This document shows, piece after piece, positions 1 to 9,620 of a DNA stretch of 64,000 nt; the first letter of the stretch is position 1; every line of letters begins with the position of its first letter. A program made the translations under genes and the position numbers. The stretch comes from Microbulbifer sp. THAF38 (GTDB taxonomy: Bacteria; Pseudomonadota; Gammaproteobacteria; Pseudomonadales; Cellvibrionaceae). The notes beneath the pieces are model-generated. The model had not been told where the DNA came from. It searched no databases and saw only the letters and a list, made by a program, of their open reading frames with translations. The DNA lies in assembly GCF_009363535.1 (NCBI RefSeq), contig NZ_CP045369.1, positions 2,305,001 to 2,369,000 on the forward strand. Reading direction: 5' to 3'.

Positions 1-1
1 A

Positions 2-733
2 ATCGCGGCTGCGGTTTATTCCTCCACCAGTTTGCGCTATGTGCGGCTTCTTAGCCTGGCCAGTACCTGGCTTTTCATCGGCCTGATCGCCCTGATGTGG
101 GTTGGTGCTTTTACCGGCGAGAATGGCAACGTTGGTGACTTTACCTCAACCTTTGCCCTACTTGGCGGTTACTTTGGCAACATCCACCAGTTCGTACTGC
201 CTCTGAATGACTACCACGAGTTCTACCTGTTCTGGTGGTTTGCCTGGAGCATCATGATCGGCCAGTTCACCTCCCGCTTTGTGGGCGGCCTGCGCACTTA
301 TCAGGTACTTGCTGCGATGCTGATCTTCCCGTCGATCCCCATCGCTCTGTGGTTCACGGTTCTCTACTACTACTCCAGCCAAGGCCTGGATACCAGTGGC
401 TTCTATAATCTGGCTATGGTGGTAGTGGGTATCACCTTTGTGATCAACTCGCTGGACTCCCTAATTCGCCTGTATACCGACAACCTGGGTATGACGGTAG
501 CCCGCCTCGGCAAGATGAAATACATCATTTTGAACCTGGTGGCTTTAAGTCTACTGACTCTGCTGTTCAAACTGGACTTCCTGCAAATCCAGTGGATCGG
601 CGCTCTGGTAATCGGCATCTTCTTCTGCTGCCTCGGCTACATCCTGGTTAAACGTTACCGGGCGGTTGCCGCAATCGACTCCTCACCGAAAGAAAACCTG
701 ATTGATTTCAGAAAAATCGAGATGGCCAACTAA
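2..733 (+). CDS. BCCT-family transporter, 3' part (cut by window edge)
   Basis: The frame is open from base 2 to the TAA at 731-733 with no stop upstream, so this is the C-terminal part of a longer membrane protein that begins outside the window. A TTG at base 32 lies in frame but is probably internal. About six to seven hydrophobic segments are visible. The stretch FWWFAWSIMIGQF followed by a GLRTYQ loop matches the position of the BCCT signature (aromatic helix, then GRT loop) of betaine/choline/carnitine transporters, but it is clearly diverged from the three complete BCCT proteins downstream. Substrate cannot be read from this fragment. It is followed after 69 bp by a porin-like gene on the same strand, so the two may be co-transcribed. 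Confidence 0.7.
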   Translation: MAAAVYSSTSLRYVRLLSLASTWLFIGLIALMWVGAFTGENGNVGDFTSTFALLGGYFGNIHQFVLPLNDYHEFYLFWWFAWSIMIGQFTSRFVGGLRTYQVLAAMLIFPSIPIALWFTVLYYYSSQGLDTSGFYNLAMVVVGITFVINSLDSLIRLYTDNLGMTVARLGKMKYIILNLVALSLLTLLFKLDFLQIQWIGALVIGIFFCCLGYILVKRYRAVAAIDSSPKENLIDFRKIEMAN

Positions 734-752
734 GAATTCTCAAGTGAGACAA

Positions 753-773
753 CCTGCCCGTTATACGGGCAGG
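753..773 (+). other. Intercistronic hairpin
   Basis: Perfect 9-bp inverted repeat, CCTGCCCGT and ACGGGCAGG, with a 3-base loop. It lies between the BCCT fragment and the porin-like gene. No T-run follows, so it fits an mRNA-processing or partial-termination structure better than a full terminator. Confidence 0.6.
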
Positions 774-802
774 GATAACGAATAATTTAAGGGGACAATA
801 CT

Positions 803-1510
803 ATGAAATTGAAATTATCTGCCCTGGCTTGCGCCTCAATGCTGGCCCTTTCACAACAGACTTTTGCAGACCTTTCTTCAACTGTAAATCTGACCACCGA
901 CTACACCTTTAATGGTGTTAGTCAGACCAAAAGCGACCCGGCCCTGCAGGCTAGCCTGGACTACGGCTTCGATAATGGTTGGTACATCGGCTCCTGGGCT
1001 TCCAATGTGGATTTTGTAGGTGATGACGTCAATCTCGAGCTAGATTTCTACGCTGGCAAATTCTTACAACTAAATGACAAGGTGAGTCTGGATACTGGTA
1101 TTGCTTACTACACCTATCATGGTGATGAGGATGTATCTAGGGATTATGACTATCCAGAAGCTTATACCAAGCTGGGTTATAGCTCCGACCTGGGCGAGTC
1201 AGAAGTGAATGGCTGGTACAGCTGGGACTACTTTGGAACTGGCGGCAACCACTACATTATGATGCTGGCTCACACTTTTGAATTTGCAGAGGGACATAAC
1301 GTTCGTTTCAGTGTTGACCGCTCTACTTCTACAAATTTGGAAAACTGGGTTTGGGGTAATAATAAAAAATCCTACAACCACTACCGTGTAGAATACATGA
1401 CTTCTCTAAACGGTTTTGATTTCAATATTGCTGCTGAGAACACTACTATCGATTCGAAGGATACCGACGAGCGTATCGTCTTCTCTGTTGCTCGCACATT
1501 TAACCTGTAA
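803..1510 (+). CDS. Gcw_chp/TIGR02001-type outer-membrane protein (putative porin)
   Basis: The 235-residue product has an N-terminal signal peptide ending near QQTFA-D (residues 1-22). The rest is a series of alternating polar/aromatic strands typical of an outer-membrane beta-barrel, ending in FNL with a C-terminal aromatic residue. The pattern TTDYTFNGVSQT directly after the signal and the overall length match the Gcw_chp family (TIGR02001), often labelled TorF-family putative porin. A strong ribosome site (AAGGGGACA) precedes the ATG. It follows a BCCT transporter gene, so it may be the outer-membrane port for that transporter's substrate; that link is inferred from position only. Confidence 0.85.
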   Translation: MKLKLSALACASMLALSQQTFADLSSTVNLTTDYTFNGVSQTKSDPALQASLDYGFDNGWYIGSWASNVDFVGDDVNLELDFYAGKFLQLNDKVSLDTGIAYYTYHGDEDVSRDYDYPEAYTKLGYSSDLGESEVNGWYSWDYFGTGGNHYIMMLAHTFEFAEGHNVRFSVDRSTSTNLENWVWGNNKKSYNHYRVEYMTSLNGFDFNIAAENTTIDSKDTDERIVFSVARTFNL

Positions 1511-1525
1511 AGCTTGAATAGTGTG

Positions 1526-1554
1526 CCGAGGCCTATTATGGGCCTCGGTATTTC
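1526..1554 (+). terminator. Rho-independent terminator after the porin-like gene
   Basis: CCGAGGCC (1526-1533) pairs with GGCCTCGG (1541-1548), followed by a short T-rich tail (TATTTCTT). It sits 15 bp after the porin stop codon and ahead of the convergent BCCT gene. Confidence 0.7.
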
Positions 1555-1634
1555 TTACTCTACTCCTAGTTATCGTCCTTTCCCAGGCTACCCCCCTTCC
1601 CTATCCCAGCCAGTTTCTGCGAAAAATTCCACCA

Positions 1635-3257
1635 CTATTTACTCTCATTCCGGTTTTCCTTTTTTTCATCCCACGGGTCTTTTACCGGTAGCCCCTCCAG
1701 AACGATTTCTTTTTCCATTAGCGTCGAATGTGATCGCAAATCATGACGAGCAATTTTAACGATAGAGAAACAGAGCAATAGTGCGACTAACAATAAGGGG
1801 GCACCCGTAATAATACTCGCCGCCAGCAGTGCCTCGAATCCTCCAAGTATCATCAAGGCAACTGGCAACACTGCCAGAGCAAAAGCCCAAAAGATACGAT
1901 TCCAACGCAGTGGCTCAACATCGACTTCTTTCTGTACAACTGCAGCAAGGATGTAGGATATATAATCAAATGTGATGGCTGTAAACAGCAGCGCCGCCAA
2001 TGTGTATACCAGTACCACCAATTGACTTGCAGGCAGGGTTTTTAATATCGCGAAGATTGTCGCATTTGCTCCCTGATCATTGAGGGTTTCCACCAGGTCC
2101 AGCTCTCCAGAAAAATGCAGATAAACACCATAGTTGCCGAGCACCATATAAAACAAAAAGCATCCAAGGGTTCCGTATATTATGGAGCCAACGATCATTT
2201 CTCTGATTGTCCTGCCTCTGGAAATCCGAGCGATAAAAAGCCCGATGCTCGGTGCAAACACTAACCACCAAGCCCAGTAGAATACAGTCCACTGCTGGGG
2301 GAAACGATAACCTGGAGATTGCTCGAAGTGTGAAAAGGAATCGGTCCAGGTGGCCATTTGCAAGAAGCTGTGAAGCATTCTTCCCAGAATCTCCATACCA
2401 TTATCGATAATAAATAAGGTTGGGCCAGCAAGGAAAACAAAAACTAACAACGACAGTGCAAGCCACATTGTGAAGTTGGAAAACGCACTGATCCCACGCC
2501 TTAAACCAACAAAGGCACTGTAACCAAACAATAATGCACAGAGTATAAGAACCGCTATTTGTGTCTTAAGTCCTATGGGGAGGCCCAACAACTCATGGAA
2601 ACCTTGAGTGATCAATGGCGCGGCAATACCTAACCTGGTGGCAACTCCTCCCAACATGCCTAACACCAGAGAGATATCGATCAGTTTGCCTATGGCACCA
2701 TTAGCTCTTCTCTGCCCTAGCACGGGCGCAAGCGCTTGACTGAACTTCAGTACATTGCGCTTCCTCACATAATAGTAATAAGCGATAGGTAATGCGGGGA
2801 TTAGATAAATGGACCAAGCCAAAGGGCCCCAATGAAATATGCCATAGGTAACCCCCCAGCGAGCAGCCTCTGTTGTATTCGCCTCAACGAGAAATGGTGG
2901 CTCTTGGTAATAGTAAATCCACTCTACAAATGACCAATACAAGATAGAGGCTCCAATACCGGAGCACAGCAGCATGGCAACCCAAGGAATTGTTGTAAAC
3001 TCTGGAGTCTCCTCTTTACCTCCTAGTTTTATACGGCCTATATCACTAAAGGCGATATAAGCCATGAAAAGAATCGATCCAATTCCCAGTAAGAGATAGA
3101 GAATACCAAAACGGTTCGTAAGAAAATCTTTTGCTGACATTATCCATAGAGAGCCAAGATCAGGAAATAAGATCAAAGGCACTGTCGTTATTAGCAACAA
3201 CAGAAGTGCGCCGCAAAAAGTGGGCTTATCGATAAGGCCTTTTGTAGACTGACTCAA
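1635..3257 (-). CDS. BCCT-family transporter (paralogue 1)
   Basis: Twelve-helix betaine/choline/carnitine-type secondary transporter of the inner membrane. The family hallmark is visible: FYWAWWLVFAPSIGLFIARI followed by SRGRT near two thirds of the protein, and YWSFVEWIYYY in the first third. The frame stays open to a GTG at 3308, but I prefer TTG at 3257: GGAG lies 7 bases before it, and the resulting start (MSQSTKGLIDKP) aligns residue for residue with the starts of the two paralogues downstream, giving 540 residues. It is convergent with the porin-like gene. Substrate (betaine, carnitine, DMSP or similar) is not deducible; the close paralogues suggest related but different substrates. 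Confidence 0.9.
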   Translation of the reverse strand: MSQSTKGLIDKPTFCGALLLLLITTVPLILFPDLGSLWIMSAKDFLTNRFGILYLLLGIGSILFMAYIAFSDIGRIKLGGKEETPEFTTIPWVAMLLCSGIGASILYWSFVEWIYYYQEPPFLVEANTTEAARWGVTYGIFHWGPLAWSIYLIPALPIAYYYYVRKRNVLKFSQALAPVLGQRRANGAIGKLIDISLVLGMLGGVATRLGIAAPLITQGFHELLGLPIGLKTQIAVLILCALLFGYSAFVGLRRGISAFSNFTMWLALSLLVFVFLAGPTLFIIDNGMEILGRMLHSFLQMATWTDSFSHFEQSPGYRFPQQWTVFYWAWWLVFAPSIGLFIARISRGRTIREMIVGSIIYGTLGCFLFYMVLGNYGVYLHFSGELDLVETLNDQGANATIFAILKTLPASQLVVLVYTLAALLFTAITFDYISYILAAVVQKEVDVEPLRWNRIFWAFALAVLPVALMILGGFEALLAASIITGAPLLLVALLLCFSIVKIARHDLRSHSTLMEKEIVLEGLPVKDPWDEKKENRNESK

Positions 3258-3569
3258 TAAATGTCTCCACCCCAATGGAGTTTTAAAACAAATAACAAGC
3301 GTAGTCACTTAGAATGCTGTTTTTAAACAAAGACCTGACATCTTAGCCTCTCTTAGAGGGGTAAGTTACGCCAAACTCTTTGAGAGATACTTCAATCAAT
3401 TCGTTAAACGCCAATCAACGATATTGAACGTCATATACCCCCTCCCCCCAAGGTATTCCGTAAATATCTACCACAATTCAATATATCCAAATTGATGGAT
3501 ACACATATCCTACCCAAATAAACACCGTTAAATGGGAGGAAGCCTTCATCGAACTGAGGCTGGGGAAGC

Positions 3570-4451
3570 ATGTTCTATTTCTATATCATTGTGTTCGCTA
3601 CTTTTGGCCTGTTTGCCAGTGCCAAAGACCCCTTAAGCCATATCACGGAAAAGGATTTCCGACCTGAATCTGAAGCGGGCATCTATGACATTTCTGAAGA
3701 AGAATGTGCCTTGATGATTTATCGAAAAATAATCATTAAGGAGTCACCTATCGGCTGTGAAAGGCTAAAGAAAGTAGTCTTCGAGTTTTACCCATTAACA
3801 GATGAGCAGCCTGGTGGAGCAGGAAGTGAAAACAAAAGAGCCTTAATAGTTCTTGATGTTGTAGCCGACAGTGTCCTTGCCCTATTCGATGAGCTATATC
3901 GAAGACAATTTCCAATAAAATCTGCAATACCCATTGAGTTCTTTAGTATGCAAGAGCGAAAAACAGAGGATATGAACAACTCTCTTGCATTTGACTCCCG
4001 ACCAATCACGGGTGAAAGTCAATGGTCCGAGCACGCCTATGGCGTTGCCATTGATATTAACCCATTACAAAACCCCTACCTCTATATAGACCAGTCATCG
4101 AAAGCAATAGTGGTACCGAAAGATGCCAAGGAAGGTTACTTAAACCGAGCGAAGTATCGGGTGGGAAAGCCTGTGCGTGTCGGGATGTCTGAGGATGTAA
4201 CCACCGTGTTTGCCAAACACGGGTTTGCCGTTTGGGGCGGGGATTGGAATATACCTATTGATTATATGCACTTCCAAGTGGGCTCTCGCCAATTTATTGA
4301 GCGCCTCGTTGCCTTACCTATAAAGGAGGCAGGCGAGTTATTTCGCCGCTATGTGAAACAGCTTAATCAATGTTTCCAGAAGAAAGAACCTACCGATAAC
4401 GTTGCACTTCTGAGGAAAACCTGTGTAGAGCTAGTTTCGAGAACAGACTGA
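3570..4451 (+). CDS. M15-family metallopeptidase (D-Ala-D-Ala carboxypeptidase-like)
   Basis: A 293-residue protein starting with a hydrophobic stretch (signal peptide or anchor, residues 1-18). The zinc-site motifs of the M15C/VanY group are present: SEHAYGVAIDINP around residue 150 (first His and Asp ligands) and DYMHFQVG around residue 230 (second His). The expected role is cleavage of peptidoglycan stem peptides in the periplasm. The ATG follows a purine-rich site (GAGGCTGGGGAAGC). The gene is alone between a divergent BCCT gene and the cold-shock gene. The 38-residue tail rich in Lys/Cys after the domain is not assigned. Confidence 0.85.
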   Translation: MFYFYIIVFATFGLFASAKDPLSHITEKDFRPESEAGIYDISEEECALMIYRKIIIKESPIGCERLKKVVFEFYPLTDEQPGGAGSENKRALIVLDVVADSVLALFDELYRRQFPIKSAIPIEFFSMQERKTEDMNNSLAFDSRPITGESQWSEHAYGVAIDINPLQNPYLYIDQSSKAIVVPKDAKEGYLNRAKYRVGKPVRVGMSEDVTTVFAKHGFAVWGGDWNIPIDYMHFQVGSRQFIERLVALPIKEAGELFRRYVKQLNQCFQKKEPTDNVALLRKTCVELVSRTD

Positions 4452-4508
4452 GACAAAACTGCTAGAATTGGAATGGTCCTCCGGCAAGCAATATTGGCAC
4501 AAAAAAAC

Positions 4509-4536
4509 TTGACCCAAGGCCCAGAACGCGTATACT
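4509..4536 (+). promoter_or_regulatory. Sigma-70 promoter of the cold-shock gene
   Basis: TTGACC (4509-4514) and TATACT (4531-4536) are separated by 16 bp. A start near 4543 would give an untranslated leader of about 150 bases before the ATG at 4693. Long leaders of this kind are known in the cspA family, where they act as temperature-sensitive RNA elements. Confidence 0.7.
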
Positions 4537-4692
4537 GCCCCCCACAGCCAAAAAGTAAGTTACCCTTGTTTACACTCTCCATTACGTCGCATCTCTGTAG
4601 TACTTCGTCCTGTAGATTATTAAATCCAAGTCTGTCTTTTTGCTATTCTTGCCTTCTGAAGGCTTATTCTTTTTTATTTACAGGATATTATT

Positions 4693-4902
4693 ATGTCTAA
4701 AACAAGCACCGGCACAGTTAAGTGGTTCAACGAAGAAAAAGGCTTCGGCTTTATCGAGCAAAAGTCTGGCCCAGATGTCTTTGCGCACTATAGCTCAATT
4801 GCCAGCGCAGGCTTTAAAACTTTGGCCGAAGGTCAGACTGTTGAGTTCGAAGTGACTCAAGGTAAAAAGGGCCCTCAGGCAGAGAACATTATTTGTATCT
4901 AA
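4693..4902 (+). CDS. Cold-shock protein, CspA family
   Basis: The 69-residue protein is a single OB-fold cold-shock domain. RNP1 (KGFGFIEQ) and RNP2 (DVFAHYSSI) are both intact, as is the leading [15 protein letters not shown] segment. Such proteins bind single-stranded RNA and melt secondary structure, mainly after a temperature drop. A canonical promoter and a roughly 150-base leader precede it, and a stem-loop terminator follows. It stands 257 bp upstream of an RNase R gene on the same strand; the terminator between them argues for separate transcripts, though both products act in cold-shock RNA handling in other bacteria. Confidence 0.95.
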   Translation: MSKTSTGTVKWFNEEKGFGFIEQKSGPDVFAHYSSIASAGFKTLAEGQTVEFEVTQGKKGPQAENIICI

Positions 4903-4910
4903 GCCGCTAG

Positions 4911-4948
4911 ATTACTTTGCAGTTGCACAGCACTGCTAAGTAATTTTG
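4911..4948 (+). terminator. Terminator after the cold-shock gene
   Basis: ATTACTTtGCAG (4911-4922) pairs with CTGCtAAGTAAT (4933-4944) apart from one central mismatch, followed by TTTTGTG. It begins 8 bp after the stop codon. Confidence 0.65.
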
Positions 4949-5159
4949 TGATTCGTAGGTTGAGATAATAAATAGTTATATCTCAACCTCGATAACAAGT
5001 ATTCGAGCAATTCGCACACCCTCCTATTTTAAGTCCTCGATTTCTATTGAGTGACGCCCGCCATTTTACCTTGCTGAGTTAAATCTGATCTGCACCAACA
5101 CATCATTTAAGCCTTTACTAAAAGCAAAGAACGTTATTGGCGGTTTTCTGAGAAAAACT

Positions 5160-7466
5160 ATGAATACAGCCATATTAACGGCACCCACCTCCCCAGACTC
5201 CTCTAAATACAGAAATCCCACCTCCGAACACACACTAATTATAAGCTTGCTGGAAAAAAGCCATAATGGGCTTCACCATGAAGAGCTAGCAAGAGCATTG
5301 CATCTAGCCTGTAAAGAACAGAAGAAAGCCTTAAATCGGCGCCTACGTGTAATGGAGCGCGACGGGCAACTCACTTTCAGCAAGCAAAAAGGTTATGGCT
5401 TGGTCAGAGCAGATGACGTGGTCAGCGGCATTGTAATCGGTCACCCCGACGGCTTTGGTTTTTTATCCTGTGATGATGTCGAAAATGACTTGTACCTTTC
5501 TAAAACCGAAATGTTCACTGTATTTGATGGTGATCGGGCTCAAGCCCGCATAAGTGGTATTGACCATCGTGGCCGACAACAAGGCACCATTATCAAAGTA
5601 CTTGAGCGCAATACTACTCACGTGATTGGGCGCTTGCAGGTTGAAAATCAGGAGTATTACATAAAACCCGAAAACAGCCGCATCGCTCATGATATTGATG
5701 TGGATAGTGATCGGTTGATGGGGGCGAAAGCCGGCCAATATGTGTCCGTAGAGATCATTCACCCCCCCTGTCGTAGTTACAGTGCCTTCGGGCGGGTGAC
5801 AGAGTTACTTGGCGATGCCGCGGCTCCAGGCATGGAAATCGAGGTGACGATTCGAAGCCACGATATTCCGAATCACTGGCCCCAACAGGCCGCCAAGGCT
5901 GCGCAATCTATGGGGAGTAAGGTCACAGAAGCCGATAAACTCAACCGCACAGACCTGAGATCACTGCCCTTCGTTACCATTGATGGTGAAGATGCGCGTG
6001 ATTTTGATGATGCTGTCTATTGCGAAAAATCCAAAAACGGTGGCTGGCGATTATTTGTAGCCATCGCAGATGTGTCCCATTATGTTCACCCCGGCAGCGC
6101 ACTGGATCAGGAAGCAAAAAAGCGTGGCACCTCCGTATACTTTCCCGGTCATGTCGTCCCCATGCTGCCAGAAACCCTTTCCAACGGATTATGCTCACTG
6201 AATCCTCATGTTGACCGGCTGGTTATGGTCTGCGAGATGACACTAAACGCCTCGGGCAAAATGACGGATTATAAGTTCTCGGAAGGAGTGATTCACTCGC
6301 ATGCAAGGCTCACTTACAATCAGGTAAATGCATTATTAACCTCTTCTCACTCCAAGCCTTACCAAATGGCATCCGACCAGCATGCTGCAATAACGCCACG
6401 TATTTGCGAACTTTATAATCTTTACGCAGTACTGAGGAAAGCTCGGGACAAACGCGGCTCAATGGATTTCGACAAGCAAGAAGTACAATTTCAGTTCACG
6501 AAAGATCGCAAGCTTGACCGAATAATACCAGCCATACGCAATGATGCTCACAGGATGATCGAAGAGTTTATGTTGTGTGCAAATGTGGCTACGGCAAGGT
6601 TTCTAGATAAACTCAAAATGCCGGCACTATATAGAGTACATGTCGGCCCAAGGGATAAAAAGCTGGCTAGTCTGCGCGACTTTCTTGGGAATAAAGGGCT
6701 CAAACTGGCAGGAGGGAGCAAACCTTCACCCGTCCATTATAATCGCTTACTCAAAAGTATTGACCAGCGTGTCGATGCCGACATTATCCAAACGATGATG
6801 CTGCGCTCTCTTAGTCAAGCTGAATACAGCATTGAGAATCAAGGTCATTTTGGCCTGGCCTACCCCGCTTACGCGCACTTTACCTCACCAATTCGCCGCT
6901 ATCCTGACTTGCTAGTACATCGCGCGATTCGCTCGGTGATCCACCAGGCAAAAAGTAAAAGTCCGTTACGCCGAGCCCTGAACTTTGTAAGCCGTGTTGG
7001 CAGAACCATGGGGCGGCGTAACATGAAAACAGAAGTCCTTGATTCAGCCAAAAGCTACCCTTATGACAATAACATCATGCAGGATTTAGCCGTGCATTGC
7101 TCGATGGCCTCCCGGCGCGCCGACAAGGCAAACTGGGAAGTTGAGGCCTGGTTGAAGTGTGAGTATATGCAAAATTTTGTCGGCGACACCTTTCATGGAG
7201 TCATCAGCAGCGTCACCCACTTCGGCCTATTTATAGAGCTTGAAGATACCCAAGTTGAGGGGTTGGTTCATATCTCTGCCTTGAAGGATGATTTTTATCA
7301 CTTTGACGCCGTCAGCCAGAAACTTTGCGGCGAACGCAGTAATAACAGCTACGGCCTTGGCGACTCTATTTATATTCGCGTGGCAAGAGTCAATATGGAG
7401 CGACGAAAGATTGAGTTTGAGCTGGCAACCCAGCCAACAACTCAGAAGAAGTCCAAGGTGAATTGA
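5160..7466 (+). CDS. rnr: Ribonuclease R (RNB-family 3'-5' exoribonuclease)
   Basis: The 768-residue protein shows the RNase R order: an N-terminal winged-helix-like part (about residues 25-80), two cold-shock OB domains (about 85-230), the RNB catalytic domain with DGEDARDFDDAV near residue 275 carrying the metal-binding aspartates, and a C-terminal S1 domain (FHGVISSVTHFGLFIEL). It degrades structured RNA. The family's usual Lys-rich C-terminal tail is nearly absent, so the protein is about 45 residues shorter than the E. coli enzyme. It is not beside rlmB or nsrR, its common neighbours, but follows a cold-shock gene. The ATG has no clear Shine-Dalgarno sequence. It may be a second RNase R copy; that cannot be judged from this window. 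Confidence 0.92.
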   Translation: MNTAILTAPTSPDSSKYRNPTSEHTLIISLLEKSHNGLHHEELARALHLACKEQKKALNRRLRVMERDGQLTFSKQKGYGLVRADDVVSGIVIGHPDGFGFLSCDDVENDLYLSKTEMFTVFDGDRAQARISGIDHRGRQQGTIIKVLERNTTHVIGRLQVENQEYYIKPENSRIAHDIDVDSDRLMGAKAGQYVSVEIIHPPCRSYSAFGRVTELLGDAAAPGMEIEVTIRSHDIPNHWPQQAAKAAQSMGSKVTEADKLNRTDLRSLPFVTIDGEDARDFDDAVYCEKSKNGGWRLFVAIADVSHYVHPGSALDQEAKKRGTSVYFPGHVVPMLPETLSNGLCSLNPHVDRLVMVCEMTLNASGKMTDYKFSEGVIHSHARLTYNQVNALLTSSHSKPYQMASDQHAAITPRICELYNLYAVLRKARDKRGSMDFDKQEVQFQFTKDRKLDRIIPAIRNDAHRMIEEFMLCANVATARFLDKLKMPALYRVHVGPRDKKLASLRDFLGNKGLKLAGGSKPSPVHYNRLLKSIDQRVDADIIQTMMLRSLSQAEYSIENQGHFGLAYPAYAHFTSPIRRYPDLLVHRAIRSVIHQAKSKSPLRRALNFVSRVGRTMGRRNMKTEVLDSAKSYPYDNNIMQDLAVHCSMASRRADKANWEVEAWLKCEYMQNFVGDTFHGVISSVTHFGLFIELEDTQVEGLVHISALKDDFYHFDAVSQKLCGERSNNSYGLGDSIYIRVARVNMERRKIEFELATQPTTQKKSKVN

Positions 7467-7473
7467 TCACAAC

Positions 7474-7499
7474 AGAGCACCTTATATTTTAGGTGCTCT
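7474..7499. other. Hairpin between convergent rnr and BCCT genes
   Basis: Perfect 9-bp stem AGAGCACCT / AGGTGCTCT with an 8-base AT-rich loop, 7 bp after the rnr stop and 25 bp before the BCCT stop. No T-run on either strand, so termination strength is uncertain. Confidence 0.5.
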
Positions 7500-7524
7500 G
7501 TAGCAGCCAGCTTAACCTATCTGG

Positions 7525-9219
7525 CTATAAGCGAGATGGGTGGCTTCCCGGATCACCTTCTATATGAGGCTTGTCATTGTGCGACACCCCATGAGGCGGT
7601 TGAGCTGGTAGCTCCCAATCACCCTCCTTGCTCCAAGGGTCATCCTTAGGGAAATCCTCAATGTAGATTTCTTTCTCTTCGTAATTGGGTTGGAAGCGCA
7701 AATCATAGTGAGCGGCCTTAACAATAGAAATACACAGCAGCACCGCCACTATCAGCAGCGGGACGCCACCAATAACACTGGCAGTTTGCAAGGTATCCAA
7801 TCCACCGAGGAACATTAGGGTTACGGGCATTATGGACAGAGCAAATGCCCAGAATACCCGATTCCAGCGCACCGGCTCTTCATCCACTTCTTTCTGCACC
7901 ACCGCGGCAAGAATGTAGGAAATGGAATCAAACGTGGTAGCCGTAAAGATCAAGGCAAGAACTGTATAAACCAGTATCACCAGTTTGCTAGCCGGCAGGG
8001 TCTGCAAAACGGCAAAAATCGCCGCGGTGGCTCCCTCTTGGTTGAGCACCTGAACCACATCCAGCTCACCAGAAAACTGCAGGTAAACGCCGTAGTTCCC
8101 AAGCACCATAAAAAACAGGAAACAGCCAAGAGTGCCAAAGAATATGGAACCCACCACCATGGCTTTAATGGTCCTACCCCGAGATATCCTCGCAATAAAC
8201 AACCCAACACTTGGGGCGAAAACCAACCACCAAGCCCAGTAGAAGATGGTCCAATCTTGTGGGAAATGGGTATCGGGAAACTGCTCAAATTGCGCGAAGG
8301 GCTCTGTCCAGGAAGCCATATGAAAGATGTTATCCAGCACCCGGCCCAGTGCATCCAGACCAGTATTCAGCATGAATAGCGTTGGCCCAACGAGAAACAC
8401 AAATAAAAGGAGCACTACAGATAGCCACATATTGACATTGGAAAGTGCACGAATGCCATTCTTAAGGCCAACGAAAGCACTGTAGCCAAAGATAAGTGTG
8501 CAAATCATCAACACGATTACTTGAGTGCTTAACCCCTTGGATACTCCGAGCAGCTCATGGGCACCTTCGGTAATCAAAGGTGCAGCAATACCTAGGGTGG
8601 TGGCCCCTCCTCCCAGCATGCCAAATATGAAGAGAACATCAACCAGCTTGCCGATACCGCCCTTCGCACGCTCCTCGCCAAGCACCGGCATCAGTGCTTC
8701 ACTAATTTTCAGTACACTGTGGTTTCTGACATAGTAGAAGTAGGCAATCGGTAAGGCGGGGATCAAGTAAATTGACCAGGCCAGCGGCCCCCAGTGGAAA
8801 ATACCATAGGCGACCGCCCAGCGAGCCGCATCGGGAGTACCGCCCTCAATCTGGAACGGTGGCGTTTGATAGTAGTAAATCCACTCAACCATCGACCAAT
8901 AGAGGATAGAGGCTCCAATGCCAGAGCAAAACAGCATAGATGCCCAGGACATCGTTGAAAACTCCGGGTCTTCTTCCGGAGTGCCGAGCTTTATCTGGCC
9001 AATATCGCTAAATACGATATAGACCATAAAGAGTATCGCCCCTACCCCTAGCAGCAGATAAAAGGCTCCCAGCTTGTCAGTAACAAAGTCCTTTGCCAGC
9101 CTTACCCATGCTGCACCCACATCGGGGAAAATAATCAGCGGCACCGTTACCAGCAATAGCAGTACCAATGACCCGAAGAAAGTCGGCTTGTCGATAATCT
9201 CTCTGAAACTCTTAGTCAA
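7525..9219 (-). CDS. BCCT-family transporter (paralogue 2)
   Basis: A 564-residue inner-membrane transporter with 12 predicted helices. It shares YWSMVEWIYYYQTPPF and the signature WTIFYWAWWLVFAPSVGLF plus SRGRT with the paralogues on either side, so these genes arose by local duplication. The start is TTG at 9217-9219, preceded by GGAGGAG. The C-terminal tail is hydrophilic and ends with about 50 Pro/His/Asp-rich residues beyond the last helix; such tails can act as osmosensing regions in BCCT proteins, but that role is not shown here. Likely cargo is a quaternary ammonium or sulfonium compound. Confidence 0.92.
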   Translation of the reverse strand: MTKSFREIIDKPTFFGSLVLLLLVTVPLIIFPDVGAAWVRLAKDFVTDKLGAFYLLLGVGAILFMVYIVFSDIGQIKLGTPEEDPEFSTMSWASMLFCSGIGASILYWSMVEWIYYYQTPPFQIEGGTPDAARWAVAYGIFHWGPLAWSIYLIPALPIAYFYYVRNHSVLKISEALMPVLGEERAKGGIGKLVDVLFIFGMLGGGATTLGIAAPLITEGAHELLGVSKGLSTQVIVLMICTLIFGYSAFVGLKNGIRALSNVNMWLSVVLLLFVFLVGPTLFMLNTGLDALGRVLDNIFHMASWTEPFAQFEQFPDTHFPQDWTIFYWAWWLVFAPSVGLFIARISRGRTIKAMVVGSIFFGTLGCFLFFMVLGNYGVYLQFSGELDVVQVLNQEGATAAIFAVLQTLPASKLVILVYTVLALIFTATTFDSISYILAAVVQKEVDEEPVRWNRVFWAFALSIMPVTLMFLGGLDTLQTASVIGGVPLLIVAVLLCISIVKAAHYDLRFQPNYEEKEIYIEDFPKDDPWSKEGDWELPAQPPHGVSHNDKPHIEGDPGSHPSRL

Positions 9220-9620
9220 TGCACTCCTCCAAAGTAACTAAAACCGACAAAATAAAAGTGGGCGCGGTGTCACATAGGACATCAAGACAAGTGAGAGAGC
9301 GGGGAAACTTTTATAGAGGCGGAATACGACAGATAATGTATTTCTTATAGTGGTGTCGAATTTTAACAGGACGGCGTTTTATTTCAACGTGGGGAACCGA
9401 CAAGGTAATTGCGAAGGCCATCGCGTATGTCAAGCTGTATAGAGCAGATAATCTATTTAATGGTCAACAAACTATAATGTTGTTTGGCATGGACTTGAAA
9501 GGCAGATTAAGAGTATTAAAGGGTACACTCACCGCTTACCTTGAATGTGGTGACACTATAAGCTTAGTCAAGCAGCATCTTGGAAAGATATATAGAAGAG
9601 ATATATAAAGGTAGCCGTAT
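9220..9620. other. Intergenic region between two BCCT genes
   Basis: It holds the upstream region of paralogue 2 (transcribed leftward). An AT-rich inverted repeat (GAAAGATATATAGA... against AGATATATAAAGG) sits near 9,580-9,612, just after the stop of paralogue 3, and could act as a weak terminator. I see no gene in it. Confidence 0.4.
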
